Positions 33,581 to 46,011 of a DNA stretch of 64,000 nt are shown here, piece by piece. The stretch comes from Diphasiastrum complanatum (lineage: Eukaryota; Streptophyta; Lycopodiopsida; Lycopodiales; Lycopodiaceae). The translations under genes and the position numbers were made by a program. Every line of letters begins with the position of its first letter. Position 1 is the first letter of the stretch. The stretch covers positions 49,796,546-49,860,545 of the forward strand of contig CM055107.1 of NCBI GenBank assembly GCA_029204225.1. The letters run 5' to 3'. Below the pieces are notes generated by a model, which was not told the origin of the DNA, searched no databases, and saw only the letters and a program-made list of their open reading frames with translations.

Positions 33581-35157
33581 TTCATGCAACTATTTATTGC
33601 CTCTCATCAGTTGGGTGATTTATTCTCACATCAATTTTCACATACACTTGCAATCCATGCACAAAGCAATCCAATTTTAGTTAAATTGGTACACTTATTC
33701 TTATAGTTGTTTCTCCACAAACTAATGAAATGTGTAAGCATGTCTTGAGATTGATTCACGTTCAAATTGTTTCATAATGATTATTCTTGTATGCACAATT
33801 AATCTTGTATGGATCTATTATGTATTCATGGTTACTGGATTTATTTGGTGCACTTAAACCAGATTAAACATAGACGTATGATCAAGTATTGTTTGGAACA
33901 TATACTTGTAGAGTTAACAGATCTATTTATGGAAGATTTATACGTTAACTTAGAAATTATTTGGATAAGAATCTAAATGTGGTGTTGTACTAGTACAATT
34001 GAGATCTGCACCTAGACATTTGAGATTTCTGAATCATTGGTAGTTAACTTGAGTAGCTTGGTTACTCCTGGGGGTTGAATGAGTAGTGTGAAGAAAATTC
34101 ACTAGAATTGTTTGTTTTGAGTTATATTTCTTGTAAGGCGCATGATTTTTGAGCCATTTGGATTCATCAGTAAAAACATTATGTGCATAGGATATACTGT
34201 ATCCCTGGTATAGAGTATTCCTCAATGAATGAGTAGAATCAGTTCATTATTGATTGTATCCCAAAGAGCTCAATTGGATAGCAAATTTGAATGATTCCAA
34301 GAAATAACAATTGAATTTATATTTAGTAGAACTTTGAGTGTCTAGACTAAATTCTAGATAGTAATCTAAAGTTTTTCGTAGTTGAAGATGGTTATTAGTA
34401 TCATTTTGGTATGCTTCCTATCTTTAATTACTTGTGGCAAATAGAACTTGAATATCTGACATTTTTGTTAAGAATTTGGTTTGGAAAATATTTTAAAAAT
34501 CATTATTTTTCTAACGCGAAATATTTTAGAGTGATTCTTATATTTCCCGAGTTATGTTGGATATATACTTCAGTGTTCTTTAATGATTATGGGTCTTGGA
34601 TTGTAGTGAATTCTAATTGATGAATCATAATGATTTAAATATTTGATTGATGGATAATAAATGGATAATTATTGTCAGAGGATTATAAGGAAATGCAATG
34701 ATTCTCAAGTGTGGTGAGTAATTCTCAATCTATTGAATGAGTCAAGAATTTAGATCAGTTTGTTGAAGAATCTAAATCTCTTTGCTCTAGTAAATTGAGA
34801 ATGTTTGAGTCTCACAAGCATTCTCCTATAATAACTTATTTTACTTATGGAGAATTTTCTTAATTAGTGAATGGTATTCTGCCACAAATTATAGCTTATA
34901 AGTGCTTGTGTACGGTTTTCAAACTAGATCTCCGACGATTATATGGGATGGACAAATCTATTAAGATGGGATAATTGCTATTTTCTTGCGTGTGATGCTA
35001 CCTAAAGGGACATTTAACTCAGGACAATATCTAAGATATCATTTTTGATCTTGATGGATCTCTTAGAGATTCTAGTTGAATGAACTATTATACCTTGGAG
35101 TGAAAGCTAAAGAAACAGTTCTTGATTTTCTATCCTGTTCTGAGAACATAACCAATT
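33581..35157. other. AT-rich spacer, no gene recognised
   Basis: No coding motifs. Part of it may be untranslated 3' sequence of a gypsy element, given the polypurine tract at its right end. Confidence 0.4.
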
Positions 35158-35175
35158 CAAGGAGGGAAGAATGTT
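35157..35175 (+). repeat. Gypsy polypurine tract and LTR start
   Basis: AAGGAGGGAAGAA is followed by TGTTACG. It resembles, in mirror image, the tract at 58674-58690 (AAGGGGGGAAGAA|TGTTATG on the - strand). The right end of this LTR could not be found. Confidence 0.45.
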
Positions 35176-37189
35176 ACGTTCATGTCCTACATATAGGACT
35201 CGGCATAGTCATAGACTTAAATACATCGTACTCTAGTACTTGAGATTATGGGTTATGCCTTGTTATTCTGAACTAGGCCAGAAATGTAACTAATAACCTT
35301 GTGAGGACCTAGTCACACATCTTGTGATGTGCGGAGCTATTGCATGGGTTAGGACGACTATTGGCATGGTGTACAATATCAATAGTGATGACTTGCATGT
35401 ATGGGGATACTATATGCTTGCATGAGCACATGCACAGGTAAAGCAAGGGCCATTTCCTCTTGGAGAAACTCACGCTACTCCCATTCTTGTTGTGACTTTT
35501 CATTACCAGGTTACCCTCTCTACACCTGCATCCTATTTCCTAGCATGGGGAAAATGCTATTGGAGATTGATCAATAGCATCTGCATGATTGGGTGGTTTG
35601 GCTCCACAATCATTCCTTTGTGTGTGTCTTGTAAGCATGACCTTGGAGGTGCTTCTCCTTACACCTTGCCACTCACAATGGACCTTTCCCTCCTTCACAT
35701 TGTCTATGCACAAGTATCGAATTTTATACCCATCCAGAATGCAACAAACTCTCTTGACTTTTGGGATGTCATATACATCTCTCAGTATATTGACTGATTT
35801 CAAGAGCAAGTAGATCCTTAATGGTTGCGTTAATGGATGCTTAATCATGACACCAATCAAATCCATTGCCATTTATTCAGTAATTAAGTATCCCCATGAA
35901 GGTTTCAAATATTAGAAGTACTTAGTATATATCAAAATTCAAAAAATTGAGGTGGTTATAGCCTCCCTTGCACAACCTCAGACCTCTACCAAAAATGAAC
36001 AAGCATTGCTAGTACAATTACCAATCCCATTGGTGCATTAGAATATTCTTGAAAGGCCCTATATTCCTAGAGGTTTATTTTCTAGTCCTTTGGGACATAG
36101 TGGTCGATTTGACATAACATCATAAAAGAGAGGTTATCGTGGTCCCAAGTGGCACACAACCCTCCTATTACCTTGCAACTTCACAAATATTCCTTGGTAG
36201 TGAGGCTAGAAAAACATCATTTTTTTTTAATGAGCACTCTTAATCCATTACAAGCAAGCAAAAGTCTCACTAGGTCCTCTCATGAAAATGTAGAGAACGT
36301 CTTAATGTTGCAATTGTTGTCCTAGTTTCAATGTAGCTTGATTCATGTTTTGGAAATTTAGACTCGATCCAAATCAAGTGGGATCACAGAGAATCAAACC
36401 TAGGTGGGCAAGCCAAACCCAAGCACAATGCATCAACTCACAATGTGTGGGGAGATACATATGTGCTAATGGAAAAAATACTTCTATATTGCACCTATTA
36501 TCAAGCAATCATGACCTTAGTTCCCTTCATTGAGATAGTGAAAAGATATTACTATACAACTTTGGCTACAAAAAATGTCCTTGGCCTATGGCCTAGTAGT
36601 TAGCACAATCACCTTTGTGCGACTTTGATTTTGCACAGCTCAATTTCACAACCATACACAAAAACTGAGAGGAATATAGTTTAGGCTCGTCGAACATGAA
36701 CCTCAGTTGGTCTTGATCGACCATAACAATTTGGGGTTAGAATTTGCTCTTTAAAAAGTAAAGAGCATGACGTAAAAAAAATGGGAAAAAAAAATAGGAT
36801 GTTTCATCCACTCCTTGTACATGATGACACATCACCAACAACAAGGCACTAACATTGAAATAGCCAGGACCAAGCACCAATGAAATGCTACCAAGATGAT
36901 GTGTGGAGCATATTTGGATAATTAGAAAAAGATTCTCAAATGTGGTCAACAAAATTCTAATCTGAGGAGCCCACAGAATTTTGTTTGAAGATTTTAAATG
37001 AGGAAGATCATAAGCCACGTCAACAAGAATCTAATCCAATAAACAACAAGCAATTTTGGAAGTAATGACTAAGCAAACTCTTGATTTTTAATAATGGTAA
37101 ATGTAATAAAAATCAGTCATGGATATGATGAAGCACTCTATGTTTTTTTTCCCCAAAAAAGTACTTTAGTTTAAAATTAGAAAAACTTC
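35176..37189. other. Possible LTR remnant and spacer, no gene recognised
   Basis: The first few hundred bases are probably gypsy LTR. A - strand open frame at 35540-35872 has no recognised motif. No other feature was supported. Confidence 0.4.
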
Positions 37190-38135
37190 AATTCTACTAG
37201 ATGTGCCTTGAAGTACCATAATATGTACAATTTGCACAAACATGTGTATTTCAAAAAGACAAGCTTTGAGGTTCGTAGTATCAATTTTGATTTTTCTTCA
37301 GTGTAGAGGCAAGTTATCAAGCATAATTTTTCGGCTTGCTTACTAATGTACAACCAGTGGTAGAGACTCCGTCACCAAGATGGTCATGTTTGTAACTGGC
37401 TCTTGTTGATACCGTGGAAAGTATGTTTCGAGATTTTAAATAATGATTTTTAAGTGCAAGGAGATTGTTTGGAGATTTTGAATTGAGATTCCAAGTGTCG
37501 CGGACAAGAAGCTATTTCAATAGACACTATGCAATTTGTATTTTCTCCAAAGAAGCACATTGGCCCTTTCACATTGTGGTTCACTTGCCCCTACGTGGCA
37601 TGTGAGGTGCAACTTGGCTCTACCACACTGGGCGACTAATGACATTTTTTGTGTTTGGTGGTGTTCCCTAGCAAGTGTAGTTTGAGGGCGGCAGACATTG
37701 GGGCAGCCAACCATCGAGTGTTATTTAGGTATTTTTTTCCTCGTTGGAACTTGTTGGCCATGCATTTTTAGTACCATGAGATGTTGGGGATTCACCATTG
37801 CTCCTCTAGAAGATACATGGGGATTGTTTGAGTGGCAAGTAATGATGCCACTACACTTTTCAAACAAATAGTGTGAAAACTCCCTTAATAGAAAAAAGAA
37901 GAAAAAAAAATTGTAATTCTTTGAATGCACCTTGAAGCACCATAACACGTCAAAGTGACAGATGGAACATACCTCTCTAAAAAGCGGACTTCCATTAGAA
38001 ATCTTTACCTTTTTTCACTTTTCTTTATTGTAACAACAAGCTACTAGGCATAATTATTCCACTTATCTTAGTGTTGTACAATGACGTGTAGGTATGACAT
38101 CGCCAAGACGGTTGGTTATATTTGTAGCTGGGCGC
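37190..38135. repeat. Two diverged direct copies of about 220 bases, 725 bases apart
   Basis: 37190-37410 and 37915-38135 share, in order, TG(T/C)(G/A)CCTTGAAG(T/C)ACCATAA, then a GGCATAAT-like block with TTGTACAA-like words, and CCAAGA(T/C)GGT ... CTTGTTGATA. The sequence between has no gene. Confidence 0.55.
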
Positions 38136-38613
38136 TTGTTGATATCATCACCATGATAGTTATGTTCGTAACTATCCAATCCTTGGCGATGTCATCACGA
38201 AGAAAGTTACGTTTTATAACCAACTCCTTATTGAAAGTTAGGTGTGTAACGGTCTCTGTGCTTAAAGTCACGAGAAAGGTAAAATTTGCAATTCTCCCGT
38301 GGAACCGAGGTGGGGTTGTTGACCTGATTCGTCCACAATACCGGGGTTGTTCACCCGATTCGCCCATGATACCCGCTCATCCTACTAGGCTCAGAGGTGG
38401 GTTCAGAGCACAACTGACTCACCAAGGCTGGTGCCACTACACAGAAGGCCCTCAAATTTGAAGGCCAATAATGGGAGGGTACCAAATGACATGAGAGTAT
38501 GTGAAGGTGGGACCTGCCAGCTCTCCTGTGTTGGCCCTTGGGTATATAAAATTAACCAACGGGTAGTAGGTATGGCCGCCGCACATTGTCTTTCTGAAAA
38601 CAGCTGGCCCGAG
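38136..38613. other. Spacer upstream of the 14-3-3 promoter repeats
   Basis: Contains short imperfect repeats (GGGGTTGTTGACC / GGGGTTGTTCACC near 38311 and 38343). No gene is seen. Confidence 0.45.
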
Positions 38614-39170
38614 CACGTGGCACAGTGCCATTCGTACATTCTCCCACGTTCCCAGCTCCCGTATCCTAATGGCACGCTGGGCTTTCCAGCTCGCCACCGT
38701 TGGATATTTCTATCACTATCAAGATCTTGACACGTGTATGGTGAGTGGTTCAAAGAGATCCAAGTGGTAGTTCTGACGGATGGCTTGAATCCGAGTGGGC
38801 GGGCGGAGAAGGCTTCGTGCGTCTAAAGTAGCCTAGAAAGGCCGTTTAGCGCTGGATAAGCTGATTACCACTCAGATTGTGCCACGTGTTTCTTACTAAA
38901 CCGTTTGAAAGTTTCCAAGTGGCGAGATGACACGTGGCTGGAATCCAAGTGTGCAAGCGTCGAAAATACAGTGTGCGAAATTGTCCTCATTGCCTTTTCC
39001 CGAATCTTAGAGGCACGGAAGCATAGCAAGTTTGAAACCGTTGGATATTATTAAAATCGTCGAGATTTTGCCACGTGTCAAAATTGAAAGACTGGACACG
39101 TGGCTTGAATCGGATTGGGTGCGAGCCGAAGATGTAGTGCTCCATTTGCGCACCGTCGCCTTGAAATATT
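38614..39170 (+). promoter_or_regulatory. 14-3-3 promoter: repeated units with six CACGTG boxes
   Basis: Three diverged units lie at about 38671-38820, 38839-38990 and 39012-39160. They share CCGTT(G/T)(G/A)-type starts, a CACGTG, then (C/T)GGCT(T/G)GAATC and GTG(C/G)-rich ends. CACGTG occurs at 38614, 38731, 38883, 38931, 39072 and 39097. CACGTG is the core of plant G-box/ABRE sites bound by bZIP and bHLH factors. Regulation of the downstream gene by ABA- or light-type signals is inference. Confidence 0.6.
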
Positions 39171-39370
39171 CTCCCTCAGCCAAAGCCTTCCTTTTTCTGC
39201 TTCTCCTCTTTCTTGTCTGCCTTTCTCTGCTGCTTCCGCCATCGCTGGATCGCTCGAACGATCCATTTTTTTCTGCAATTTCTTGTGGATCAGCTGTTCC
39301 GATCCACCCTCTCACAAACCCATCTCTCGCATTTCCGCGAAACCCAAATTTTCGCCCGAAATTTTGAGCT

Positions 39371-41342
39371 ATGGCGGCCGCAGAATCCAAAGAAGAGAAC
39401 GTGTATCTGGCCAAGCTTGCAGAACAGGCAGAGAGGTACGACGAGATGGTGGAGGCGATGGAGAAGGTGGCCAAGACCGTGGACGTGGAGGAGCTCACTG
39501 TGGAGGAGCGCAATCTCCTCTCCGTGGCCTACAAGAACGTGATCGGAGCTCGCAGGGCTTCTTGGCGCATCATTTCGTCCATAGAGCAGAAGGAGGAGAG
39601 CAAGGGCAACGAGGAGCATGTGGGGATGATCAGGGAGTACCGGGCCAAGGTGGAGCAGGAGCTCAGTAACATCTGCGATGGCATTCTCACGCTTCTTGAT
39701 AGCCATTTGATTCCTTCCTCCAGTTCTGGGGAGTCTAAGGTGTTTTATCTGAAAATGAAGGGCGATTATCACCGCTATCTGGCGGAGTTCAAGACTGGGG
39801 CCGAAAGAAAAGAGGCTGCAGAGAGTACTCTTCTGGCTTATAAATCAGCTCAAGTAAGGGATCTGCTTGTTTTTCTAGCTTTTCCATTGATGGGTTTTCT
39901 CTGTCTTTTGCTATTGAAGTATTTTAAAAGAGATTCGGATTTTTATCTGCTTGTGAAAGATACTTTGTCCAGTTTTCATATCATGAGGTTTGTCTATCTT
40001 TTGCTATTGAAGTATTATAAAAGAGATTTGAGTTTATATTGGCTTTTTGGAAAAGGAAGCCAGTGATTTTTTTTTAGCAACGATGAGGTTTTTCTTTCTT
40101 TTGCTATTAAAATATTATGAAAAAGATCTGAGATTATATTAGCTTTGGGAGATGAAGTTAGTGATTTTTTTCCAGCTCCCAAATGATGAGGTTTTTCTTT
40201 CTTTTGCTGTTGAAGATTTCATGACAGAGGTCTGGGTTTTATGTTAGATGAAGCTAGTGATTCGGGTATTTTATACTGTTTTGTTTTCTGATTCGTTGCT
40301 GCTTGTTTTTCAGGATATTGCTCTAGCAGAACTGGCTCCCACGCATCCGATCCGCTTAGGGCTCGCGCTCAATTTTTCGGTGTTTTACTATGAGATCTTG
40401 AACTCCCCTGATCGAGCGTGTACTTTGGCGAAGCAGGTGAGCTATCTATTCAGCTCATTTTTTAATGCCTTAAGTGTAGCGTATGCACTCTATATGGTTT
40501 GTCCTATATTTTAGTTCTTTTCATGCTTTGAGAGTTTTTTTTTTTTTAAAAACAACTATCTAGTAAAAGCTGTTTGAGAGTTAAAAAAATTTGTCCTAGT
40601 GCAAGCAAAATGTGAATATTTTAAACCTTTGATGGCTTTATCACATTCTTTATTTGTTTTGAAAGTAAGTATAATAGGCTTCACCTGATTGGCTTTGCTC
40701 CTTAGTGTTTAATTTCATCATGGAGAGTTGATAGGAACTTAGTAAGTTGGTCTTTGCACAAATGTATGGAAGCCAATATGGACAAATATTTAGGCACGTG
40801 ACCTAGTCTACTTTTTGGCAACTCAAATTGTGAGACAATGAGGCTGGGCCCGAAAGGTGCACTTGACTTGCCTCTCTCTGGCAAAGAGGATCATGTGCCC
40901 TCATGTGCCATTATTCACAACTCAATTGCAGCCTGAAAGGGAGGACCCATTTTTGCACATGGACCAATGCAGGAGAGTCACATAGATGGGGGGATTCACA
41001 TGTTTTTTGTTGAATGCTCAAGAATGTGTAGAGATAGTGTCTATTGAGAACTGATTGGTACATCCCGATTCTGTTTTGTTGTTTCTGTGGCTCTGCAGGC
41101 ATTTGATGAAGCGATTGCAGAACTTGACACTCTGGGAGAGGAGTCCTACAAGGACAGCACATTGATTATGCAGCTACTGCGGGATAATCTTACTCTCTGG
41201 ACATCAGACATGCAGGTGAGATTATTCTGTGAAACCATAACATTGCTATCTGAAATAAAATCCATCTTCTTTTAACTCTTCGAAAGTGCTAACATATCAT
41301 TATGGCTTATTGTCATTGCAGGAGCAACTGGATGAGCCATAG
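39371..41342 (+). CDS. GF14: 14-3-3 protein
   Basis: Exons 39371-39853, 40314-40436, 41099-41215 and 41322-41342 have GT/AG borders and phase-0 joins, giving 247 residues. 14-3-3 proteins are cytosolic/nuclear dimers that bind phosphoserine/threonine peptides of enzymes, channels and transcription factors. Visible hallmarks are the dimer region [17 protein letters not shown] (residues 15-31), signature 1 [11 protein letters not shown] (47-57) and the [10 protein letters not shown] helix with pocket Arg/Tyr. Signature 2 begins [14 protein letters not shown] in exon 3. The intron positions (SAQ/DIA, AKQ/AFD, DMQ/E) fit plant non-epsilon genes. The C-terminal tail is only EQLDEP after DMQ, shorter than most. 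No lesions; probably functional. Confidence 0.95.
39888..40265 (+). repeat. Four tandem copies of a roughly 100-base unit in 14-3-3 intron 1
   Basis: Copies start near 39888, 39982, 40081 and 40183. All carry TT(C/T)TTTTGCT(A/G)TT(G/A)A followed by a GAAGT(A/T)TT(A/T)TAAAAGAGAT-like stretch and a GAAG(C/T)(T/C)AGTGATT-like end. Differences increase toward copy 4. Confidence 0.8.
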
Positions 41343-42682
41343 CTACTACATAAATGCAGCCCTCATCACTTTGCAGCAATTTCTGATTTTTAAGCATGTG
41401 CTATGATGATTTTGGGTGTCTACTTGCGGGCATCTCAACAGGGCAGATTTGACATTTAAACTGTGAAAGATGATGATGAGGACAATCAGGCAGAATTTAT
41501 GCATTACTATCTCTGAGATTGTAGGTTTGTTGCAGCTGAAGGTTGTAAAACATGTAGCTGTGGCTCAGTAGGTTTGTGTCCTCTTAATTCTCTGTTGAGG
41601 CTTCACATTTGTGGGATTCTTGTGGACTCTGCTGTCCAGAAAAGTTCTTGAAGCTTCACATAGCTCCACAAAGCATAAAACGGACATTGTGATTTTTTCA
41701 CGATCTGCTGTTTTGCTTCGCATGATTTTTTGGCTGCTAGATAATTTTTTTATTGTTAATGTGCAAGATAATATGTTGGTTGGTCCTTTGGAGAAACTCA
41801 GTGGGGATGTTGAGATGCAATGCTTAACATGTATGAGAATTAAGTACTCAATCAGTAAACTTGGCTGATCTGTTTCGATCAATGCAAAAGGTTTGTGAAT
41901 TAGTCTCTTTTGGTTGCAACAGTCTTGATAGTGTTGCAGTGTGAAGAGTCATATCTGTAGCCAGATTCGAATCCATGTTTAGGGTTATAAAAAATGAATA
42001 ACAATGCCTAGTTTTGTAGTAATCTCTAAAAGTTGGGTTTGGATCCATGTTTAGGGTCCTCATGTGGGGTAAATTTATGCTGACCATGTGGGGTAAATCG
42101 ATGTTGATCTGTGGTTTTTGGAATCCTTATCAAACCTACTTCAAATCGATTGTAACTTCTAGAGTCAAAGGCTCTAGGGCTAACAACTGTAATGGTGTAT
42201 TCTAGTTTTTCTCCAGTTGAGGTTTTGCTTGGTATTGTATAATATGTTGCCAAATGGATTGAATCTCGTTGGACAAAACAATTGCAAGGTTTTCTCCATC
42301 CATGCAGATGGTGTTTGTGTTGATTTGCTTGGAACATTTGTGACTCATCTTGGGGGTGGCCTTGTTGGTCATGAAAGAAGAGATGTCAGGCTGCTAGAAA
42401 AGATGAGATAGTATCAAACTCAGAACTCCTTTGATTTGTGATGTGTTTTTTGGACCTCTTTATGTTATCTTCTGCTTTTAGTTGCACAACCTTCATCCAT
42501 TTATCTTCAATAGGAGATTGTTGATTGTTGATTGCAATAATACCTCACCTTAATTCATTATTAAGTCTTGTTAAAAAATATCATGTTGTATTTTTCTCAA
42601 TGAAAGGTTTGGTAAGGTCTTTTGGGATATTATGACGTTATATCATTGCACAGCCTAAAATATCTTCCTTATGCTTTTATAA
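41343..42682. other. 3' flank of the 14-3-3 gene, no further gene
   Basis: Probably 3' UTR and spacer. A motif around ATCCATGTTTAGGGT recurs at 41972 and 42039. No gene is recognised. Confidence 0.5.
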
Positions 42683-42931
42683 CTAGCAAAGTGTGCTCGC
42701 CCCGTTGGGCGGGCAAACATTTTAAACTTCCCCCCTCAGCCTCCCCCATCGCGTCTCCCCACAGGCACAGGGATTCTGGGCAGCGTCATGCTGTACGGAG
42801 CGTGACCGGGCAGCATGACCTGCCCTGAAACGGGAGAGGAGGGGGGAGGATGTTTGAAAATAATAGTGTCACAGGGCAGCGTGACGGCAGTGTGAGCTGC
42901 CCTGTGACACTATTATTTTGATTAATATAGA
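42683..42931 (-). mobile_element. Non-autonomous Helitron, 249 bases
   Basis: On the - strand it begins TCTATATTAATC after a host A (complement of 42932). It ends with a GC hairpin (stem GCCCGCCC/GGGGCGAGC with loop AACG, 42693-42712), eight bases, then CTAG followed by a host T. This fits the Helitron rule: 5' TC, 3' hairpin plus CTRR, insertion between A and T without target duplication. Near the 5' end is a perfect 24-base inverted repeat (42857-42880 and 42896-42919), and GGGCAGC(G/A)TGAC-like words recur inside. No Rep/helicase coding is present, so it depends on an element elsewhere. Confidence 0.75.
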
Positions 42932-44075
42932 TTTGCAGCTTGTTGAGGGTCTCCTAGGATCTTTGTCTTCCTCATGATGTTACTAAATTTTGTCAATTGG
43001 AATTTTGGCCATCTTTCAATTCATGAAGGTTGTACACTACCTATGCATGCCATTGTAGACAAGTTGTGCTCAATGTTGTAAAAAGAATTCTATCTATTTG
43101 AGAATATGTTTTCCTATTAACTTGGGATGCCACCTTAAACTACATGTGAAGATTGGAATTCTTGCCTCCATTTCCATTCACTTTGTTGCTCTCCTCGTTG
43201 CTATATAATGAGTCGGTGTTATCAAGGGATTCCATTTTAATACAATCTCGAAGAAAGGAGCAGGTTATAGTGGAGGTCCATTGTATTGATGGATTTGGTC
43301 TTTCACTTGATATCAACAAACTCTTTTGCTAGCATGGGTAGAGCCACAATGTAATCAATAGGAGACTAGGGAAAACCATATTTTTTAATTGTCAATACCT
43401 AAGGCCCTACAAAAATTTCCAAATCCATGGAATCTTCAAATCCTCATGAATGCAAGGAATATGAATATTAATAATTTGTAAATCCTCTCAAAAATTCCCC
43501 CTAAATAAGCTCAATGATTGGGGTAACTACATCACATTCTTTTGATGTACATCACTTGATAGGTAAGGTGTTTCAAGATTCTACTTGTTACTTTTGAGTA
43601 GATCTATATTAGACAATATGGTTGAAGGGATCCTCTAGATGAGTTCAGCATCTTGCATTGTGGAAATTGAAGTGGTGAGGAATTAGTTGTTGCTATGAGA
43701 AAAGTTATCTTAACAAGTTTGTGGTTTTTCACTCAATTTCACATCTAGGGAATCAATTTTCAACACACAAGGTTTATAGGCGGGATCCAAGGCCCAATGT
43801 AGCTTTATCTACCACTTATATATTCTCATTTTGTCCTTTTTGGGCCATTTCAATCTTATTTTATTTTGTCAAGTTTATTTTGTTTTTTGTTTTTTGTTTT
43901 GTTTTGTTTTTGTTTTCATTCATATTGGAAGCTTTTTGGCTTCACATCAAAATGAATGATCTAAGGGAGTGGAAGATCTACTGATAGATCTTTGAAAAGG
44001 TTGCTTGTGAGTCTTTGGGAGGTTACAAGCCTCACACATTGTACCACACTTTGACCGGACTTTGGCAGGACGAGA
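42932..44075. other. Spacer, no gene recognised
   Basis: AT-rich, with a TTTTG/TTTTC run near 43880-43920. No coding motif. Confidence 0.45.
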
Positions 44076-44870
44076 TGTGAAAAATTGGCAAAAATCTAGC
44101 TTGGTGATTTAATGTTTCTAGTTTTTGAGCAAATCTCACACGTGTGGAGCATGTTCCCACGTGTGTAAAATAAGTCAAAGTAGTTTATTCATGTTGACTT
44201 TAGGGGTGTCATACAGTTTTTTGGTCAAGCATTTAGGTGTCACTAGTATATAGGGCCAATTTTGGCTTTAGAGGTCAAATAGTCAAGTACACATATCTTG
44301 TCATCATTAGGCCAAAAGTCAATTGTGATGGACCTTGAGCTAGTTAGGTTTCTTACAAGTGTCCAAGTTAGATTTGATGAGTGATCAAGTCAATGTGTTG
44401 GCAAAGAGTCAAGGGTCCAATCAAAATCAAAAGATGTTTCATCACTCATCTAATAGGATTAGAGAGGCTATGAATAAGGGGTTCAATAGGAATTGAACTT
44501 GGATTATGTCGAGATTCTATATGTACCTTCATTTCCTTCATTAATATATGTGAGTTTTTGAGTCATATTGGAGATTCATCAATTTTGTGTGTATGACCCT
44601 CTCTCTACTCGAGGCCATGTTGTTGCTTTCTCTCTCTCTCTCTCTCTCTACTTGAGAGCAACTGATTTTCATACTTAGTTTATTTCATGAGTACCTTCCA
44701 CACGTGTGAAAGTACTTTGCTGATGGATGTATGCATGTAAGTTTGTGTTTTTGGCTTAGAATTTGACATTGATCTTGGATTTCAATCTCTGGTTGATCTA
44801 AAGTGCAAACACAAAGCTTAGGAGATCATAATCACACATTAGGGCATTCCCACACGTATGAATTTTCACA
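44076..44870 (+). repeat. 5' LTR of an otherwise lost retrotransposon (D)
   Basis: Begins TGTGAAAAATT and ends AATTTTCACA, mutually inverted ends, and is directly followed by a primer-binding site. It shares ends and internal CACACGTGTG boxes (44137, 44699) with the LTR of element E (59030-59679), so it is probably a related copia family. No coding part of D was found; a gypsy element begins 450 bases downstream. Confidence 0.75.
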
Positions 44871-44882
44871 TGGTATCAGAGC
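44871..44882 (+). promoter_or_regulatory. Primer-binding site of element D
   Basis: TGGTATCAGAGC directly after the LTR. Confidence 0.85.
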
Positions 44883-45332
44883 CTACCTAAGTGTTTGATG
44901 CATTTATCATCCAAAGTTTACAACTTTTCATGAAAATCTAGATCTAGAGTGTGTTGATTGCATCTCCCATGTTCTCTTAGGGATTTTTGGATCAAGAGAG
45001 TTCATTATCATAAGGATTGGACTAGATATGGTACTATACGGAAATCTATGCTTAGACATGTGTGAAAGATAGCCAAATTCAGTTTGGTAGTTCTCTTCCA
45101 AGTTAGATTCAAGTTTCATGCTTGATAGCTAGTTTGAAAGCTAGTAGAGTCTATTTTGTGTAGCAATTGGTTTCAAATTGATTGGATCTCTCAATCAAAA
45201 GTTATAATCAATCAAATCAAGGTGGGTAGGGCACCCAACCTGGTTGGACACATTTACTTTTGTCTCTATCATGCTTGTTTGATCACAAAATTCAAGAAGA
45301 GGCTTGCCAATCCCATGTATTTGAGATCTAGT
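44883..45332 (+). other. Leader remnant of element D
   Basis: Non-coding sequence between the primer-binding site and the inserted gypsy LTR. Confidence 0.5.
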
Positions 45333-45848
45333 TGTCATGTGCTAAATCCCAAACTAATAGCAATAACAATGAAGTAAAGCTAGAAGCAAGAAAATAACAA
45401 GACAATCATGATAACATATCAATAGAAAGCTAGAAACAATGAGATCTCAACGGAATCACATTAGTGATGGAAAGAATAGTACAAAATATGAACATGAGCA
45501 TTGATTCATGTGGATAGGGCACATGAGACCTAGCAATGGAGATCCCTATGGCTCACATTCACAAGGAAGCTAAAAGCTGTCACTTGCAAATGAGCCAAAA
45601 AATCCAAAAATTGATGTCTCTTGCCTAGTTATAGACAATGCTCTTACTTAACTAAACATAACTATCTGAAAGGATAGTTAGCCCTTGTTAAGTATTATTT
45701 AGCCTACATTGGGCCCTTAGTGGCCTATTATACTTATTAAGAGGGACCCGCCTTGTTCTTAAGGCTAATAGCTCCTTTTGGGCCTACAAAGCTTGCATTG
45801 GATATTATAATGCATGTATAAGCATGGATGTACTAAAAGTACATGACA
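45333..45848 (-). repeat. 3' LTR of gypsy F
   Basis: Starts TGTCATGT and ends ACATGACA (inverted ends). The adjacent + strand pyrimidine run CTCCCCTTGCTT is the polypurine tract of the - strand. The first 56 bases match 51816-51871 closely. Confidence 0.85.
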
Positions 45849-46011
45849 CTCCCCTTGCTTAAACATTTTTGTCCTAAAAAATGAAGACATCCGCTTAGTA
45901 ACCCAATGATATGATTCAAATTGTATCGATGGAGAATGTCGTTTCCAACAGCTTCATGGTAATAGATGTATCCACTTTTGAATAAACGAGCTGTTGACCC
46001 AGGAATTTTCT

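Noticed and set aside
35540-35872. 110-codon - strand frame
   Set aside because: No recognisable motif and no neighbouring gene context; treated as chance within possible LTR sequence.
36575-36720. Possible tRNA-derived SINE (TGGCCTAGTAGTTAGCAC resembles a Pol III A box)
   Set aside because: No convincing B box at the right distance, no tail and no target duplication could be seen.
39115-39669. A 184-codon + strand frame overlapping the 14-3-3 first exon
   Set aside because: It is an out-of-frame reading of the GC-richer 14-3-3 exon; the 14-3-3 frame has clear homology and splice sites.
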